Translations under genes and position numbers: made by a program
NCBI RefSeq assembly: GCF_014193585.1
Contig: NZ_BLXY01000005.1
Coordinates: 124,001-188,000 of the forward strand
DNA length: 64,000 bases
Reading direction: 5' to 3'
Origin: Geomonas paludis
Lineage (GTDB): Bacteria > Desulfobacterota > Desulfuromonadia > Geobacterales > Geobacteraceae
Part shown: piece after piece, positions 1 through 7,631 of the stretch
Numbering within the stretch: the first letter of the stretch is position 1
How the letters are laid out: the number at the start of each line of letters is the position of its first letter
Notes under the pieces: generated by a model
What the model was told of the DNA's origin: nothing
Databases searched by the model: none
What the model saw: the letters and a program-made list of their open reading frames with translations, nothing else

Positions 1-285
1 CGAGACGCTGCCGGCCGGGAGCACCATCACCTTGCCGTGCACGGGATCGATGCCGTAAGGGGCGCCGCGGTTGGCCAGGAAGCGCTCCAGCTGCTGGTAC
101 CCCTTGGTCTGCAGCCTGCCCATGCCGCGGTAGAAGGCGGGGCGGAACAGGTCCCGGTTGGCGATCAGCTCCTCCAGGGGAACGAACTCCTGCTCCGGGG
201 CCGAAGGCCTGGCACTCCTGTTTTCCGCGTTATTTACCACGAGCCTGAGGTGTGACCTCTTGCGCTCGTCCTTGTCCTTGCTCAC
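1..285 (-). CDS. Hypothetical protein, N-terminal part only (runs off the window)
   Basis: An open minus-strand frame starts at a GTG at 285 and runs off the left edge, giving 95 residues. A TAA lies in the same frame two codons upstream of the GTG, so the frame cannot extend further, and AGGGGG sits at ribosome-binding distance. The N-terminus is charged (VSKDKDERKR) and is followed by a segment rich in Glu, Leu and Arg. No signal peptide or membrane segment is visible. I do not recognise the family and assign no function. Plus-strand frames over the same bases look like shadows. Confidence 0.6.
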   Translation of the reverse strand, partial: MSKDKDERKRSHLRLVVNNAENRSARPSAPEQEFVPLEELIANRDLFRPAFYRGMGRLQTKGYQQLERFLANRGAPYGIDPVHGKVMVLPAGSVS

Positions 286-413
286 GTGTTACCCCCTGAT
301 GCTGCCTGCCCTTCTGTAATACACCGCCGGCAAGACGGGTGTCAACCAGCAAAACCCGGCGCCGGGCGACGGCTGGCGCGACGGCCGCCTGCCGGTGCGG
401 GTAAGGGGGCACG

Positions 414-453
414 AAAAAAACGCCGGTCGCGCGTCCTGGCGCGTACCGGCGTC
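414..453 (-). terminator. Rho-independent terminator of the DUF2318 gene
   Basis: Read on the minus strand, a GC-rich hairpin with outer arms ACGCCGGT/ACCGGCGT and further GCGC pairing inside is followed directly by seven T residues. It lies about 40 bases past the stop of the DUF2318 gene and would end that transcript. Confidence 0.85.
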
Positions 454-492
454 TGTGCGGCTGGTGATGGTTGCGCTCCCAACGGCGCCTGG

Positions 493-966
493 CTAGAAGA
501 AGCGGGCCCCGGCCTTGAGATCGTTGACCGAGATGGTCACCTTGCCGCCGTCAACCCTGGCGGGAAGGTAGGAGGGGTTGCAGCCGCCGGCCGAGGCCGC
601 CCCGATCTTGTTGATGGCGAACTTCTGGTTGCAGTTGAGGCAGTTCATCTTCTCCCCCTGCTGCTCATACCCCTTCTTCTCGCGGTAGCAGACGTCGCAG
701 GCGTCGAAGGCGACGTGCAACTGGCCGTCGCTCCCCTTGACCACGAAGAAGTTGATCTCCTTGCCCGCGTCGGCGAACTTGTAAAAGTGGGCCTTGCCGT
801 CGCTCACCTTGGCTGTGGGGATGGTGACGCTGCCGGCGACGGCCTTCACCTTCTCGAACTTGCCCATCCCGGGCAGGCTGAAGGCGAAGGCGACGCTGGC
901 CATGGCGGCCACGACGATGGCGATGAGAAGGAGGGTCCGGAATCCTTTTTTGCTCGACTGAACCAT
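493..966 (-). CDS. DUF2318-type cysteine-rich membrane-anchored protein
   Basis: This 157-residue protein has one N-terminal hydrophobic helix (about residues 11-29) that would anchor or export it, leaving the rest outside the cytoplasm. The exported part carries paired cysteines, CDVC (90-93) and CLNC (109-112), plus Cys129. These match the DUF2318/FtrD-like family, which is linked to iron or copper handling and is predicted to bind a metal or Fe-S cluster. AAGGAG sits six bases before the ATG. The HMA-domain gene lies 69 bases upstream on the same strand, so the two probably form a metal-handling pair. The family call rests on the cysteine pattern; the metal is inferred. Confidence 0.75.
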   Translation of the reverse strand: MVQSSKKGFRTLLLIAIVVAAMASVAFAFSLPGMGKFEKVKAVAGSVTIPTAKVSDGKAHFYKFADAGKEINFFVVKGSDGQLHVAFDACDVCYREKKGYEQQGEKMNCLNCNQKFAINKIGAASAGGCNPSYLPARVDGGKVTISVNDLKAGARFF

Positions 967-1035
967 GTGTTGCTCCTTTTGGGGCCTGACGGGCAGGCTC
1001 TTTGCTGAGTCGCGCCGCGGGGGCGCGAAAACCTT

Positions 1036-1446
1036 CTATTGGGCGCCGCCGCAGCCGCGCTGGCCGCAGCACCCGCCGGGGACGGCCTTCCCCCCGACGT
1101 CCCGGCCGACCACGCTGCGGAACTGCTGCGGGGTGATCACCTGGGCCACCTGGGACTGGAAACCGCTCTTGCGCACAGCCTGGGCGAGTTGGTCCGGCGC
1201 GGTCTGCTTCGAGTCGTATCCGGCAACCACCAGCCCCGACTCCAGGTCCACTTCCGCCGCCGCCACCCCCCTTTGGGACTGCAGCGCGTCGGTGATCTTC
1301 TTGACGCAGCTGCCGCAGGTCATTCCCGAGGTGCGCAGCAGCACCACCTGGTCGGCCGTCGCACCGACCCGCACGTAGAAAGCGAAAACGGCCAGCACGG
1401 CGACTACGACGATGACGAGGGAGATGTTCAGGATCTTGTTTTTCAT
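1036..1446 (-). CDS. Membrane-anchored heavy-metal-associated (HMA) domain protein
   Basis: A 136-residue protein with an N-terminal membrane helix (residues 5-24) followed by a ferredoxin-like HMA domain. Its metal-binding loop is GMTCGSC (Cys44 and Cys47), the classic soft-metal motif of copper chaperones and MerP. The C-terminus is short, glycine- and cysteine-rich (GGCCGQRGCGG), and may be a second metal site. The protein looks extracytoplasmic, which suggests metal capture or hand-over to the DUF2318 protein encoded just downstream. GGGAGC precedes the ATG. Copper or mercury specificity cannot be read from the sequence. Confidence 0.75.
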   Translation of the reverse strand: MKNKILNISLVIVVVAVLAVFAFYVRVGATADQVVLLRTSGMTCGSCVKKITDALQSQRGVAAAEVDLESGLVVAGYDSKQTAPDQLAQAVRKSGFQSQVAQVITPQQFRSVVGRDVGGKAVPGGCCGQRGCGGAQ

Positions 1447-1600
1447 GGGCTGCTCCCGATCGGGCGCGACAGGCGCGGGATGCGCCCGGCTGGCCGGACG
1501 CTGCTCGTTTTACAAGGAGCGTGCCACAGCGCCCAAGGGAGCTAACTGCCAGGTATCACTGTGCCGGCCGCGCTGGAGCCCACGGGGCGGACACGCCCCC

Positions 1601-1637
1601 TGTGGAATATCCTGCAGGGAGCGTAGGATTTTCCACA
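1601..1637. repeat. Inverted repeat downstream of the histidine-kinase gene
   Basis: Two 13-base arms (TGTGGAATATCCT at 1601 and AGGATTTTCCACA ending at 1637) pair with one mismatch around an 11-base loop. A second GC-rich dyad (GGGCG/CGCCC) lies just to the left. No T-run follows on either strand, so this is a plausible transcript-end or mRNA-stabilising hairpin for the minus-strand kinase gene rather than a classic terminator. Confidence 0.5.
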
Positions 1638-1640
1638 ACC

Positions 1641-2750
1641 TCACCCCTTGACCGGGAGCAGCACCTTGAAGGTCGCCCCCCTGCCCGGCTCACTCGCCAC
1701 GGTCACGCTGCCGCCGTGCCCCTCCACGATCTTCTTGGTGATCGGGAGTCCCAACCCGGTGCCGCTTCCCTTGGTGGTGAAGAAGGGCTCGAAGATGTGG
1801 GCGACGGCGTCGGCGGCAATCCCGCCCCCCTGGTCGGTGAAGCGGATCTCGACCACCCCCGCCTCCAGGTTGCAGGAAGTCGCCACCCGGACCGTCCCCC
1901 CTTCCGGCGAGGCCTGGATGGCGTTCAGCATGATGTTCAAAAAGGCCTGGCGCAGCTTCTCCGGATCCGCCACCAGCCGCGGCAGGCTGCCGCGGGAAAG
2001 GTCCAGGCTCACCCCGCAGCTGCTGGCCTGGGCCGAGAGCAGGGTGACCATGTTGGCCAGCTCCTCGTTGATGTCACATTCCCTTTTGTCCGCCGGTTCC
2101 GGACGCGCCATGCGCAGGAAGTCCTCCACCACCCGGTTGAGCCGGTCCGACTCCTTGACCAGGATCTCCAGGAACTCGCCGCGCCGCTCGGCGGGGACCC
2201 CCTGCTCCATCAGGATCTCGGCGGTGCCGCGGATGGAGGCGAGCGGGTTCCTGATCTCGTGGGCCAGGATGGCGGAGAGCTCGCCCAGAGCGGACAGGCG
2301 CTCGGCGCGCCGCAACTGCTCCTCGATCCTGATGATCAGTTCCGACTGGCTCTTCAGCTGCCGGAAGGAATCCTCCAGCCCCTGGGCGGTCTGCTCCAGT
2401 TCCTCGCGCCGGCAGCGCTCCTGCTGCGACAGAAAGCCGGTGATCCCCCCCACCACGTTGTAGAGGATTACCTCCAGGTACTTCTCCATCTCCATGGCGA
2501 TGTGCCCTCCCCACTGGAACAGGATGTGCGGGGCGTAGGCCACGGTCACCAGGATGGCGCAGCCGATGCCGCCGCGAAAACCGAACCAGTAGGCAGCCAG
2601 AATGATGGGGATGTAGTACAGGCGCTGGAAGATGTCGTGCAGCATCCCCAGCCTAAGCGGCGTCAGGTAGTGCAACAGGCTGATCGCCACCACGCAGGCG
2701 AACAGCGCGCCCCCTTTGATGAGGCCGGCGGGCCTCCCCACGCGTGCCAC
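1641..2750 (-). CDS. Membrane-bound sensor histidine kinase
   Basis: A 369-residue kinase. The first 110 residues hold several hydrophobic segments resembling the short membrane bundle of KdpD/DUF4118-type sensors, followed by a helical linker. The dimerisation/phosphoacceptor box is ILAHEIRNPL with the phospho-accepting His at 164. The ATPase domain shows an N box (NIMLNAIQAS), G1 (DQGGGI), F box (EPFFTTK) and G2 (GTGLGLPI), so catalysis should be intact. Translation begins at a GTG directly after the ferredoxin stop codon, which implies coupling to the ferredoxin. No response regulator is adjacent, so the partner is unknown. A redox link through the ferredoxin is speculation. Confidence 0.88.
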   Translation of the reverse strand: MARVGRPAGLIKGGALFACVVAISLLHYLTPLRLGMLHDIFQRLYYIPIILAAYWFGFRGGIGCAILVTVAYAPHILFQWGGHIAMEMEKYLEVILYNVVGGITGFLSQQERCRREELEQTAQGLEDSFRQLKSQSELIIRIEEQLRRAERLSALGELSAILAHEIRNPLASIRGTAEILMEQGVPAERRGEFLEILVKESDRLNRVVEDFLRMARPEPADKRECDINEELANMVTLLSAQASSCGVSLDLSRGSLPRLVADPEKLRQAFLNIMLNAIQASPEGGTVRVATSCNLEAGVVEIRFTDQGGGIAADAVAHIFEPFFTTKGSGTGLGLPITKKIVEGHGGSVTVASEPGRGATFKVLLPVKG

Positions 2751-2948
2751 CTATTGCTCCTCCCAGCCGATGCACGACACCGGGCAGAGCTCGACCGCCT
2801 GCGCCTGGATCACTTCCTGCGCAGCGCCGGCGGGGTCGTAACACTCCGACTTGCCGTGACTGTCGAAGCGGAACACCTGCGGGCAGTTGGCGATGCAGAT
2901 GCCGCAGCTGATGCATTGTTCCTTGTCCACCCATGGTCTTCTTGCCAC
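2751..2948 (-). CDS. Small [4Fe-4S] ferredoxin
   Basis: From the GTG at 2948 this encodes 65 residues with Cys12, Cys15, Cys18 and Cys59 in the single-cluster ferredoxin pattern (CISCGIC, then CPVSC at the C-terminus). Cys22 and Cys55 could form the usual disulfide. The same frame is open to a TTG at 3026, but that extension has no family character and its TTG lacks a good ribosome site, while the 2948 GTG follows AAGGGGGAG. The histidine kinase starts immediately at the stop codon. Function: low-potential electron carrier, partner unknown. Confidence 0.85.
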   Translation of the reverse strand: MARRPWVDKEQCISCGICIANCPQVFRFDSHGKSECYDPAGAAQEVIQAQAVELCPVSCIGWEEQ

Positions 2949-3120
2949 CGGCTCCCCCTTCTCCTCCTCGAGGTCCGCCCGGCCGGAGCCGGGACCATTG
3001 GCCACTATAGCGCAGATGACCGCCAACTTCCCAATGAAAAATGGGGCAAGGGAGTCTTGACAATCGCACCGGCCACCGGAGAATCGTTAGATTGTTTTAA
3101 AGGTTCGCAAGGGGGACGAC

Positions 3121-4017
3121 ATGGGCGGGTGGGGAGACATGACCGGCAAGATCTGCCTGGTGACCGGTGCCAGTTCCGGGATCGGCAGAGCCACCGCCCT
3201 CGCGCTGGCCCGGGAGGGGGCGACGCTGATCGGGGTGGGACGGGACCGGGAGCGCTGCGCGCGTAGCGCCGAAGCGATCGTGCGGGCAAGCGGCAACTAC
3301 CACGTCGAGTTCTGGCAGGCGGACCTCTCCAGCCAGGAGGAGGTCCGCGCCGTCGCCCGCCGCTTGAACGCGGTGTACCCGCGCCTGGACCTGCTGGTGA
3401 ACAACGCCGGGGGGAGGTTCGACCGGCGCGTCACCAGCGCCGAAGGGGTGGAGATGACCTTCGCCCTGAACCACCTGGGTTACTTCCTGCTGACCATGCT
3501 GCTCATGGAGCGGCTGCGCGTGGCGGGGCGGGCCCGGGTGGTCAACGTGGCCTCGGCGGCGCACCGGGCCTGCCCGGGGATGGACTTCGACGACCTGAAC
3601 CTGGAACGGGAGTACGACGGCAGGAGAGCGTATGCCCAGTCCAAGCTGGCCAACCTGCTCTTCACCTACGAACTGGCCCGGCGCCTGGCAGGGAGCGGGG
3701 TCACGGCCAACGCGGCGGCGCCGGGCAACGTGCTGACCCGCTTCGCGCTCAACAACGGCCTGGGGAGCTGGCTGTCCCACATCGCGGGCTCGCTGCGAAG
3801 CGGCAGGCTGGTCGGGGCGCGCCGCGCCGCGCGCACCGTGCTCTACCTGGCCTGTGCCGGCGAGGTGGCCGGCAAAAGCGGCGGCTACTACTGCGAAGAA
3901 AAAGAAGCCGCATCCTCACCCGCATCCTACGACGAAGCCGCAGCAGGACGCCTGTGGCGGGCGAGCCTGGCACTGACCGGGCTCGCGGACCAGGCGCGGC
4001 AAGGGAGGCTGCCGTGA
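3121..4017 (+). CDS. Short-chain dehydrogenase/reductase (SDR)
   Basis: This 298-residue protein has a complete classical SDR signature: TGASSGIG nucleotide-binding loop (15-22), NNAG (94-97), catalytic Ser145, and the YxxxK pair Tyr171/Lys175. The length and the segment after the catalytic Tyr resemble the retinol-dehydrogenase-like SDR branch. A second start at 3139 (MTGK) also has a ribosome site and would remove six residues. The C-terminal tail past residue 270 is alanine-rich. The stop overlaps the GTG start of the next gene, so the two are co-translated. Substrate unknown. Confidence 0.88.
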   Translation: MGGWGDMTGKICLVTGASSGIGRATALALAREGATLIGVGRDRERCARSAEAIVRASGNYHVEFWQADLSSQEEVRAVARRLNAVYPRLDLLVNNAGGRFDRRVTSAEGVEMTFALNHLGYFLLTMLLMERLRVAGRARVVNVASAAHRACPGMDFDDLNLEREYDGRRAYAQSKLANLLFTYELARRLAGSGVTANAAAPGNVLTRFALNNGLGSWLSHIAGSLRSGRLVGARRAARTVLYLACAGEVAGKSGGYYCEEKEAASSPASYDEAAAGRLWRASLALTGLADQARQGRLP

Positions 4018-4514
4018 AAAACGCATGCATGGTGCTGCTGGCGCTGACCGCCGTGGCGGGGAGCGCACGCGCTGACGGAACCTACTACCCGTACCAGTTC
4101 TACGACGAGTACTACCGGCAGCAGGAGCAAGCTCCCCCCGCCGCCGCGCCGGAGGAGGGGGAGCGCCAGCGGCGTCCACCGCCTGCTGCGCAGCGGGCGC
4201 CGCTGTTTCTGTTTCCCGCGGAGCTCGGGTTCGGGGTGGCGGCCGGTCGCGGCGAGGACCTCTTCTACCTCGCCCCGACCTACTTCAAGGCCAGCGGCGG
4301 GGTCTGGTACCGTGCCAAGTCCTGGCGCGGCCCCTGGCTGCGGGTGCCGCGCGGCAAGCTTCCTGCCGAGCTCGGCAGGCGCACCATCGCCCAGATGCGC
4401 GTGCTGCGCAACCGGGAGTTCCGCCAGTTCTGGGAGCAAAAGGGGAGCTACCGGGGACGGGTGTTCCGCCCCGAAGCGGAGCCGGCGCAGCCGGCAGGAA
4501 AGCGGCCTAACTAG
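4014..4514 (+). CDS. Small secreted protein of unknown function
   Basis: Starts at a GTG overlapping the SDR stop and preceded by AAGGGAGG; 166 residues. The first 20 residues form a signal peptide ending SARA, followed by a Tyr-rich stretch (YYPYQFYDEYYRQQ), a proline/glutamine linker and a compact domain containing WYRAKSWRGPW and many Arg/Trp residues. I do not recognise the family. It ends at a TAG inside the palindrome CTAG at 4511-4514, which also supplies the TAG of the convergent arsS. Its last 23 bases are therefore shared with the arsS 3' end and its hairpin. Confidence 0.65.
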   Translation: MKNACMVLLALTAVAGSARADGTYYPYQFYDEYYRQQEQAPPAAAPEEGERQRRPPPAAQRAPLFLFPAELGFGVAAGRGEDLFYLAPTYFKASGGVWYRAKSWRGPWLRVPRGKLPAELGRRTIAQMRVLRNREFRQFWEQKGSYRGRVFRPEAEPAQPAGKRPN

Positions 4515-4534
4515 GCCACGATGCTGCCGCCTCA
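4492..4534 (-). promoter_or_regulatory. SECIS-like hairpin immediately after the arsS TGA
   Basis: Two bases past the TGA, arm CGGCAG (4529-4524) pairs perfectly with CTGCCG (4497-4492). Inside it, after a symmetric four-by-four internal loop, GTGGCC (4519-4514) pairs with GGCCGC (4507-4502), closing a six-base loop UAGUUA about 18 nt from the TGA. Bacterial SECIS elements sit directly 3' of the Sec codon with an apical loop at about this distance, usually with a G early in the loop; here the G is third. The real stop TAG lies in the loop. Confidence 0.6.
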
Positions 4535-5488
4535 GGTGAACCCCGAGCCCACCGTGCAGGCGTAGCAGTGATCGGCGGCGGCAATGGGGGTGCCGCAAGG
4601 GGGGAGTTCGGAGAGGGCGGAGATGAAGCGTTCTGCTCCGCCGTGGAAGAGCCCCTGGGCCAGGTGGAAATCGCAGTCGAAGAGCCGACCGCGCCAGTCC
4701 ACGGAAAGCTGGCTGCGGCACATGAGCCCGGCCACGGCGCAGGGGTTGAACCCCGCCGACAGCGTTTCCAGGTAGCCGTCCAGGTTCCCCGAGCGCTCCA
4801 AAAAGCTCCGGAACCGCCCCAGGGGAACGTTGGCGAAGGTGTAGAGGTTGTGGAAACTGACGCCGTGTTTGCGGGCAAGGTCGCGCCGGAACTTCTCCTG
4901 GGCCTGGAGCTGCGGTGGCGGCAGGAAGGCCCCGGAGGGGTTGCTGACCAGGTCGAGCTCGAGCGGGCTGCCCGGCAGGCCGTAGCCCAGCTCGTTGAGC
5001 CGCTTCAGCGCCCGGATGCTCCTGTCCCACACCCCGGCGCCGCGCTGGGCCTCGGTCTGGGCCTGGTTGCCGGCGGGAAGCGAGGCCACCAGCACCACCT
5101 GCAACTCGCGGTACAGCCGCAACAGTTCCTCCCCCCGCTCCCCTTCCAGCGAGACCAGGTTGGTGCGCACGATCAGCCTCGGTGTCTCCGGCGCCAGCCC
5201 CCGCACCAGGTAGGGGAGCTCCGGTACCAGTTCGGGGGCGCCACCGGTCAGGTCGATGCTGGCAAACCTGAAGCGGCGGGCACAGGCGATCACCTCCGCC
5301 ATTACCTCCGGCTGCATCATCTCGTCCCGCGCCGGCCCCGCCTCGAGGTGGCAGTGGCCGCAGGCGAGGTCGCAGGCAAGCCCCACGTTCACCTGCAGCG
5401 CCGTGGTCCGTTCCCGGGTCAGCGCGAGCCCGTGCCGCGCCAGCCGCTCCCCGAAGCTCTCCCCCTGCCTTTGTCTTGCCTGGTCCAT
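4511..5488 (-). CDS. arsS: ArsS-type radical SAM protein with a probable selenocysteine near the C-terminus
   Basis: The radical SAM motif CDLACGHC (Cys39, Cys43, Cys46), the TGGAPEL segment and the Cys-rich C-terminal part (NPCAVAGLMC, LFDCDFH, HCYACTVG) match ArsS, a radical SAM enzyme of arsenosugar biosynthesis. The ATG at 5488 follows TAGGAG. The frame meets TGA at 4534-4532, but reading through gives Sec-Gly-Gly-Ser-Ile-Val-Ala and then TAG. This restores the family's C-terminal pattern in which a Cys or Sec is followed by Gly-Gly. With TGA read as Sec319 the product is 325 residues; read as stop, it is 318 and lacks that residue. A hairpin follows the TGA (separate entry). An AhpD-like gene lies directly upstream; no arsM is in the window. 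The Sec reading is inference. Confidence 0.82.
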
Positions 5489-5496
5489 CCCGTCTC

Positions 5497-5829
5497 CTAA
5501 AGCGAGAGCTTCTCGGCAATCTTGCGCATCTGCACGCCGTGCACCAGGGAGGCCCCGCCGCGGATCGCAGTCACCACGTGCAGCGCTTCGGTCATCTCGC
5601 CCAGGTGCGACCCTTTTTCCAGGCAGGCCCTGGTGTAGGCGTCGATGCAGTAGGGGCATTGTACGGTGTGGGCGACGGCAAGTGCGATCAGCGCCTTTTC
5701 CCGCTCGGTGAGTTCCCCCTCGGCAAAGACCTCCTTGTAGTAGTCGAAAAATTTCCCCGCCAGTTCCGGCGCATCCTTGCCGATCTCGGCGAAGCTCCCC
5801 AGGTCCCTGGGATCGTAGTAGGTCTCCAT
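5497..5829 (-). CDS. AhpD/carboxymuconolactone-decarboxylase-like protein associated with ArsS
   Basis: A 110-residue protein that matches the AhpD-like fold: an alpha-helical domain with a redox CPYC (Cys58, Cys61) and downstream conserved Gly-rich helix. The usual His of AhpD's CxxCxxxH is replaced by Tyr65. Small proteins of this kind are found next to ArsS and are annotated as arsenosugar-biosynthesis-associated peroxidase-like proteins. The gap to arsS is 8 bases and its start has AAAGGAG, so the two form one operon. Role: probably thiol redox or reductant supply for the arsenosugar pathway; not directly shown. Confidence 0.8.
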   Translation of the reverse strand: METYYDPRDLGSFAEIGKDAPELAGKFFDYYKEVFAEGELTEREKALIALAVAHTVQCPYCIDAYTRACLEKGSHLGEMTEALHVVTAIRGGASLVHGVQMRKIAEKLSL

Positions 5830-5867
5830 CTTGTTCTCCTTTGATGAGGCATTGGGGGCAGTGCGCC

Positions 5868-5897
5868 AGCATACCGGAAAAGGGCGTCGGGGGTAAA
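5868..5897 (-). promoter_or_regulatory. Putative sigma-70-type promoter for the arsS operon
   Basis: On the minus strand TTTACC (5897-5892) and TATGCT (5873-5868) are spaced by 18 bases. Transcription would start about 30 bases before the AhpD-like ATG. No other good match lies in this gap. Confidence 0.4.
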
Positions 5898-6028
5898 GAG
5901 GGAAACGGCAGAGTCCTCATTAGATTCGGTGGGGACGCGGCGAGCGCAGTGGCCCGTGCCGCGATGATGGCGGGGGGGGCGGCCCGCACGTGAATGCTGG
6001 CACCACCTCAGCTTCATGAAAAATCCGC

Positions 6029-6056
6029 TTGAAATGGTGCAAGCTGTCATTATACT
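6029..6056 (+). promoter_or_regulatory. Sigma-70-type promoter for the Rieske/cytochrome operon
   Basis: TTGAAA (6029-6034) and TATACT (6051-6056) are separated by 16 bases, giving a start near 6064 and a leader of about 28 bases before the Rieske ATG. Confidence 0.6.
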
Positions 6057-6091
6057 TGAGCCGAATCGACAGACAACGGCAGGGAGGATGC

Positions 6092-6511
6092 ATGGAGAAC
6101 GAAGGGAGGAGGAGGTTTCTCGGGGTCTGTGTGGCCGGGGCCACGGCCGCCGCTGCGGTCGCCGCGGGTTACCCGGTGTTCCGCTACCTGGCGCCCAGGT
6201 CTGGCCAGGGGGGGGGTGCCAAGCTGGTGATACCGGCGGGAGAGCTCAAGGAAGGAGACGCCAAGTTTTTCGAGTTCGCCGGTTCCTCGGCGGTCCTGAT
6301 CAAGACCAAGAGCGGCGAGTTGGTCGCCCTCTCCGCGGTCTGCACCCACCTGGGCTGCATCGTGCAGTGGGTCAAGGAGAAGCAGCAGTTCCTGTGTCCC
6401 TGCCACGGCGGCCAGTTCTCCACCGACGGTACCGTGCTGGGGGGTCCCCCGCCGCGTCCGCTCGCCAAGATCCCGCTCACCGTCACCGAAGGCAACATCA
6501 CCATCGGTTAA
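6092..6511 (+). CDS. Rieske [2Fe-2S] iron-sulfur protein
   Basis: From the ATG at 6092, preceded by AGGGAGG, the product is 139 residues. A twin-arginine-like start (RRRFLG at 6-11) and a hydrophobic helix indicate Tat export and membrane anchoring. The cluster boxes are complete: CTHLGC (Cys84, His86, Cys89) and CPCHGG (Cys102, Cys104, His105). Together with the cytochrome b and multiheme cytochrome c that follow, it forms a quinol-oxidising bc-type complex with the Rieske head on the outer face. A G9 tract at 6208-6216 lies inside the coding sequence. Confidence 0.95.
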   Translation: MENEGRRRFLGVCVAGATAAAAVAAGYPVFRYLAPRSGQGGGAKLVIPAGELKEGDAKFFEFAGSSAVLIKTKSGELVALSAVCTHLGCIVQWVKEKQQFLCPCHGGQFSTDGTVLGGPPPRPLAKIPLTVTEGNITIG

Positions 6512-6533
6512 CCGTCCAGGGAGGCAAACGCCC

Positions 6534-7631
6534 ATGCTAAAGAGGCTGTACCGCTGGCTCGACCTGCGCATCGGGGTCGGCGAGATCGTGGAGAAGGAGC
6601 TGACCGGCTACCTGCTGCCGCGCAACATCAACGAGTGGTATTCACTGGGGAGCGTGCTCCTGGTCATCTTCGCCCTGCAGGTGGTCACCGGGATGCTGCT
6701 CATGATCTACTACGTTCCCGATGCCGACAAGGCCTTCAAGAGCGTCACCTTCATCATGAACGAGGTCCCGTTCGGATGGCTGATCCGCCTGTGCCACGCG
6801 GTGGGATCCAACATGATGGTGGCGGTGCTCATCCTGCACATGCTCTCCACCCTGCTCATGGGGAGCTACAAGGCGCCGCGCGAGTTGAACTGGGTCACCG
6901 GCTTCACCCTGCTCGCCCTGGTGCAGGGGATCTCGCTCACCGGTTACCTGGCCCCCTGGAGCCAGCTCTCCTTCTGGGCCACCACGGTCGCCACCAACAG
7001 CGCCAGCGCCGTTCCGGTTCTGGGTCCCTACCTGGTGGAGTTCCTGCGCGGCGGCAAGCTGGTCGGCCCGCCCACGCTGGGGCGCTTCTTCGCCCTGCAC
7101 GCGGCGGTGCTCCCGGTGGTGATTGCCGCCTTGATCGGCGCGCACCTGTTCCTTTTGAAACGTACCGGGATCTCGGCGCCCCCCTTCGGCAGGGAGGGGA
7201 CCGCCAACCCCTTCGAGGCGCAGCAGTACCACTACCAGGGGCATCCGGGCGGGATCCCCTTCTTCCCCAACTACGTGCTGCAGGACCTGACCTCGATCTC
7301 GGTCTACTTCGCCATCTTCCTGGCGGTGGTCTTCTTCTGGCCGGGCATGCCCTTCACCCCGGATGCCTTCGTCCCGGCCGACCCCTTCAAGACGCCGGCG
7401 CACATCAAGCCGGAGTGGTACTTCCTGGCCAACTACCAGACCCTGAAGATCTTCCCGAGCGAGCTTTTGGGGCTCTCCGTTCAGGCGGCGGCGATGACCT
7501 TCCTGGCGCTGCTCCCGTTCATCGACCGTTCCCCGGAGCGGCATCCGCTGAAGCGGCCGATATTCCTGACCCTGGTGATAGCGGGCATCCTGCTCTGGAT
7601 CGCTCTTAGCGTATGGGGGCACCTGTCATGA
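6534..7631 (+). CDS. Cytochrome b subunit of a bc-type quinol oxidoreductase
   Basis: A 365-residue polytopic membrane protein. Two histidine pairs, one in the CHAVGSNMMVAVLILH segment and one spanning LHAAVLPVV to GAHLF, are the expected ligands of hemes bL and bH. PEWYF near residue 290 is the quinol-site motif. Length and architecture fit a cytochrome b fused from b6-like and subunit-IV-like halves. GGGAGG precedes the ATG, and the 3' end overlaps the cytochrome c start as ATGA. It would oxidise menaquinol and pass electrons to the Rieske protein and the cytochrome c. Confidence 0.95.
   Translation: MLKRLYRWLDLRIGVGEIVEKELTGYLLPRNINEWYSLGSVLLVIFALQVVTGMLLMIYYVPDADKAFKSVTFIMNEVPFGWLIRLCHAVGSNMMVAVLILHMLSTLLMGSYKAPRELNWVTGFTLLALVQGISLTGYLAPWSQLSFWATTVATNSASAVPVLGPYLVEFLRGGKLVGPPTLGRFFALHAAVLPVVIAALIGAHLFLLKRTGISAPPFGREGTANPFEAQQYHYQGHPGGIPFFPNYVLQDLTSISVYFAIFLAVVFFWPGMPFTPDAFVPADPFKTPAHIKPEWYFLANYQTLKIFPSELLGLSVQAAAMTFLALLPFIDRSPERHPLKRPIFLTLVIAGILLWIALSVWGHLS

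Noticed and set aside
2949-3026. N-terminal extension of the ferredoxin from a TTG at 3026
   Set aside because: No ribosome site at the TTG and no family similarity; the GTG at 2948 has a strong site and gives the usual ferredoxin length.
1521-3266. 581-codon plus-strand open frame
   Set aside because: It lies opposite the histidine kinase and ferredoxin, which have full family motifs; its translation has no domain pattern and reflects GC-rich third positions.
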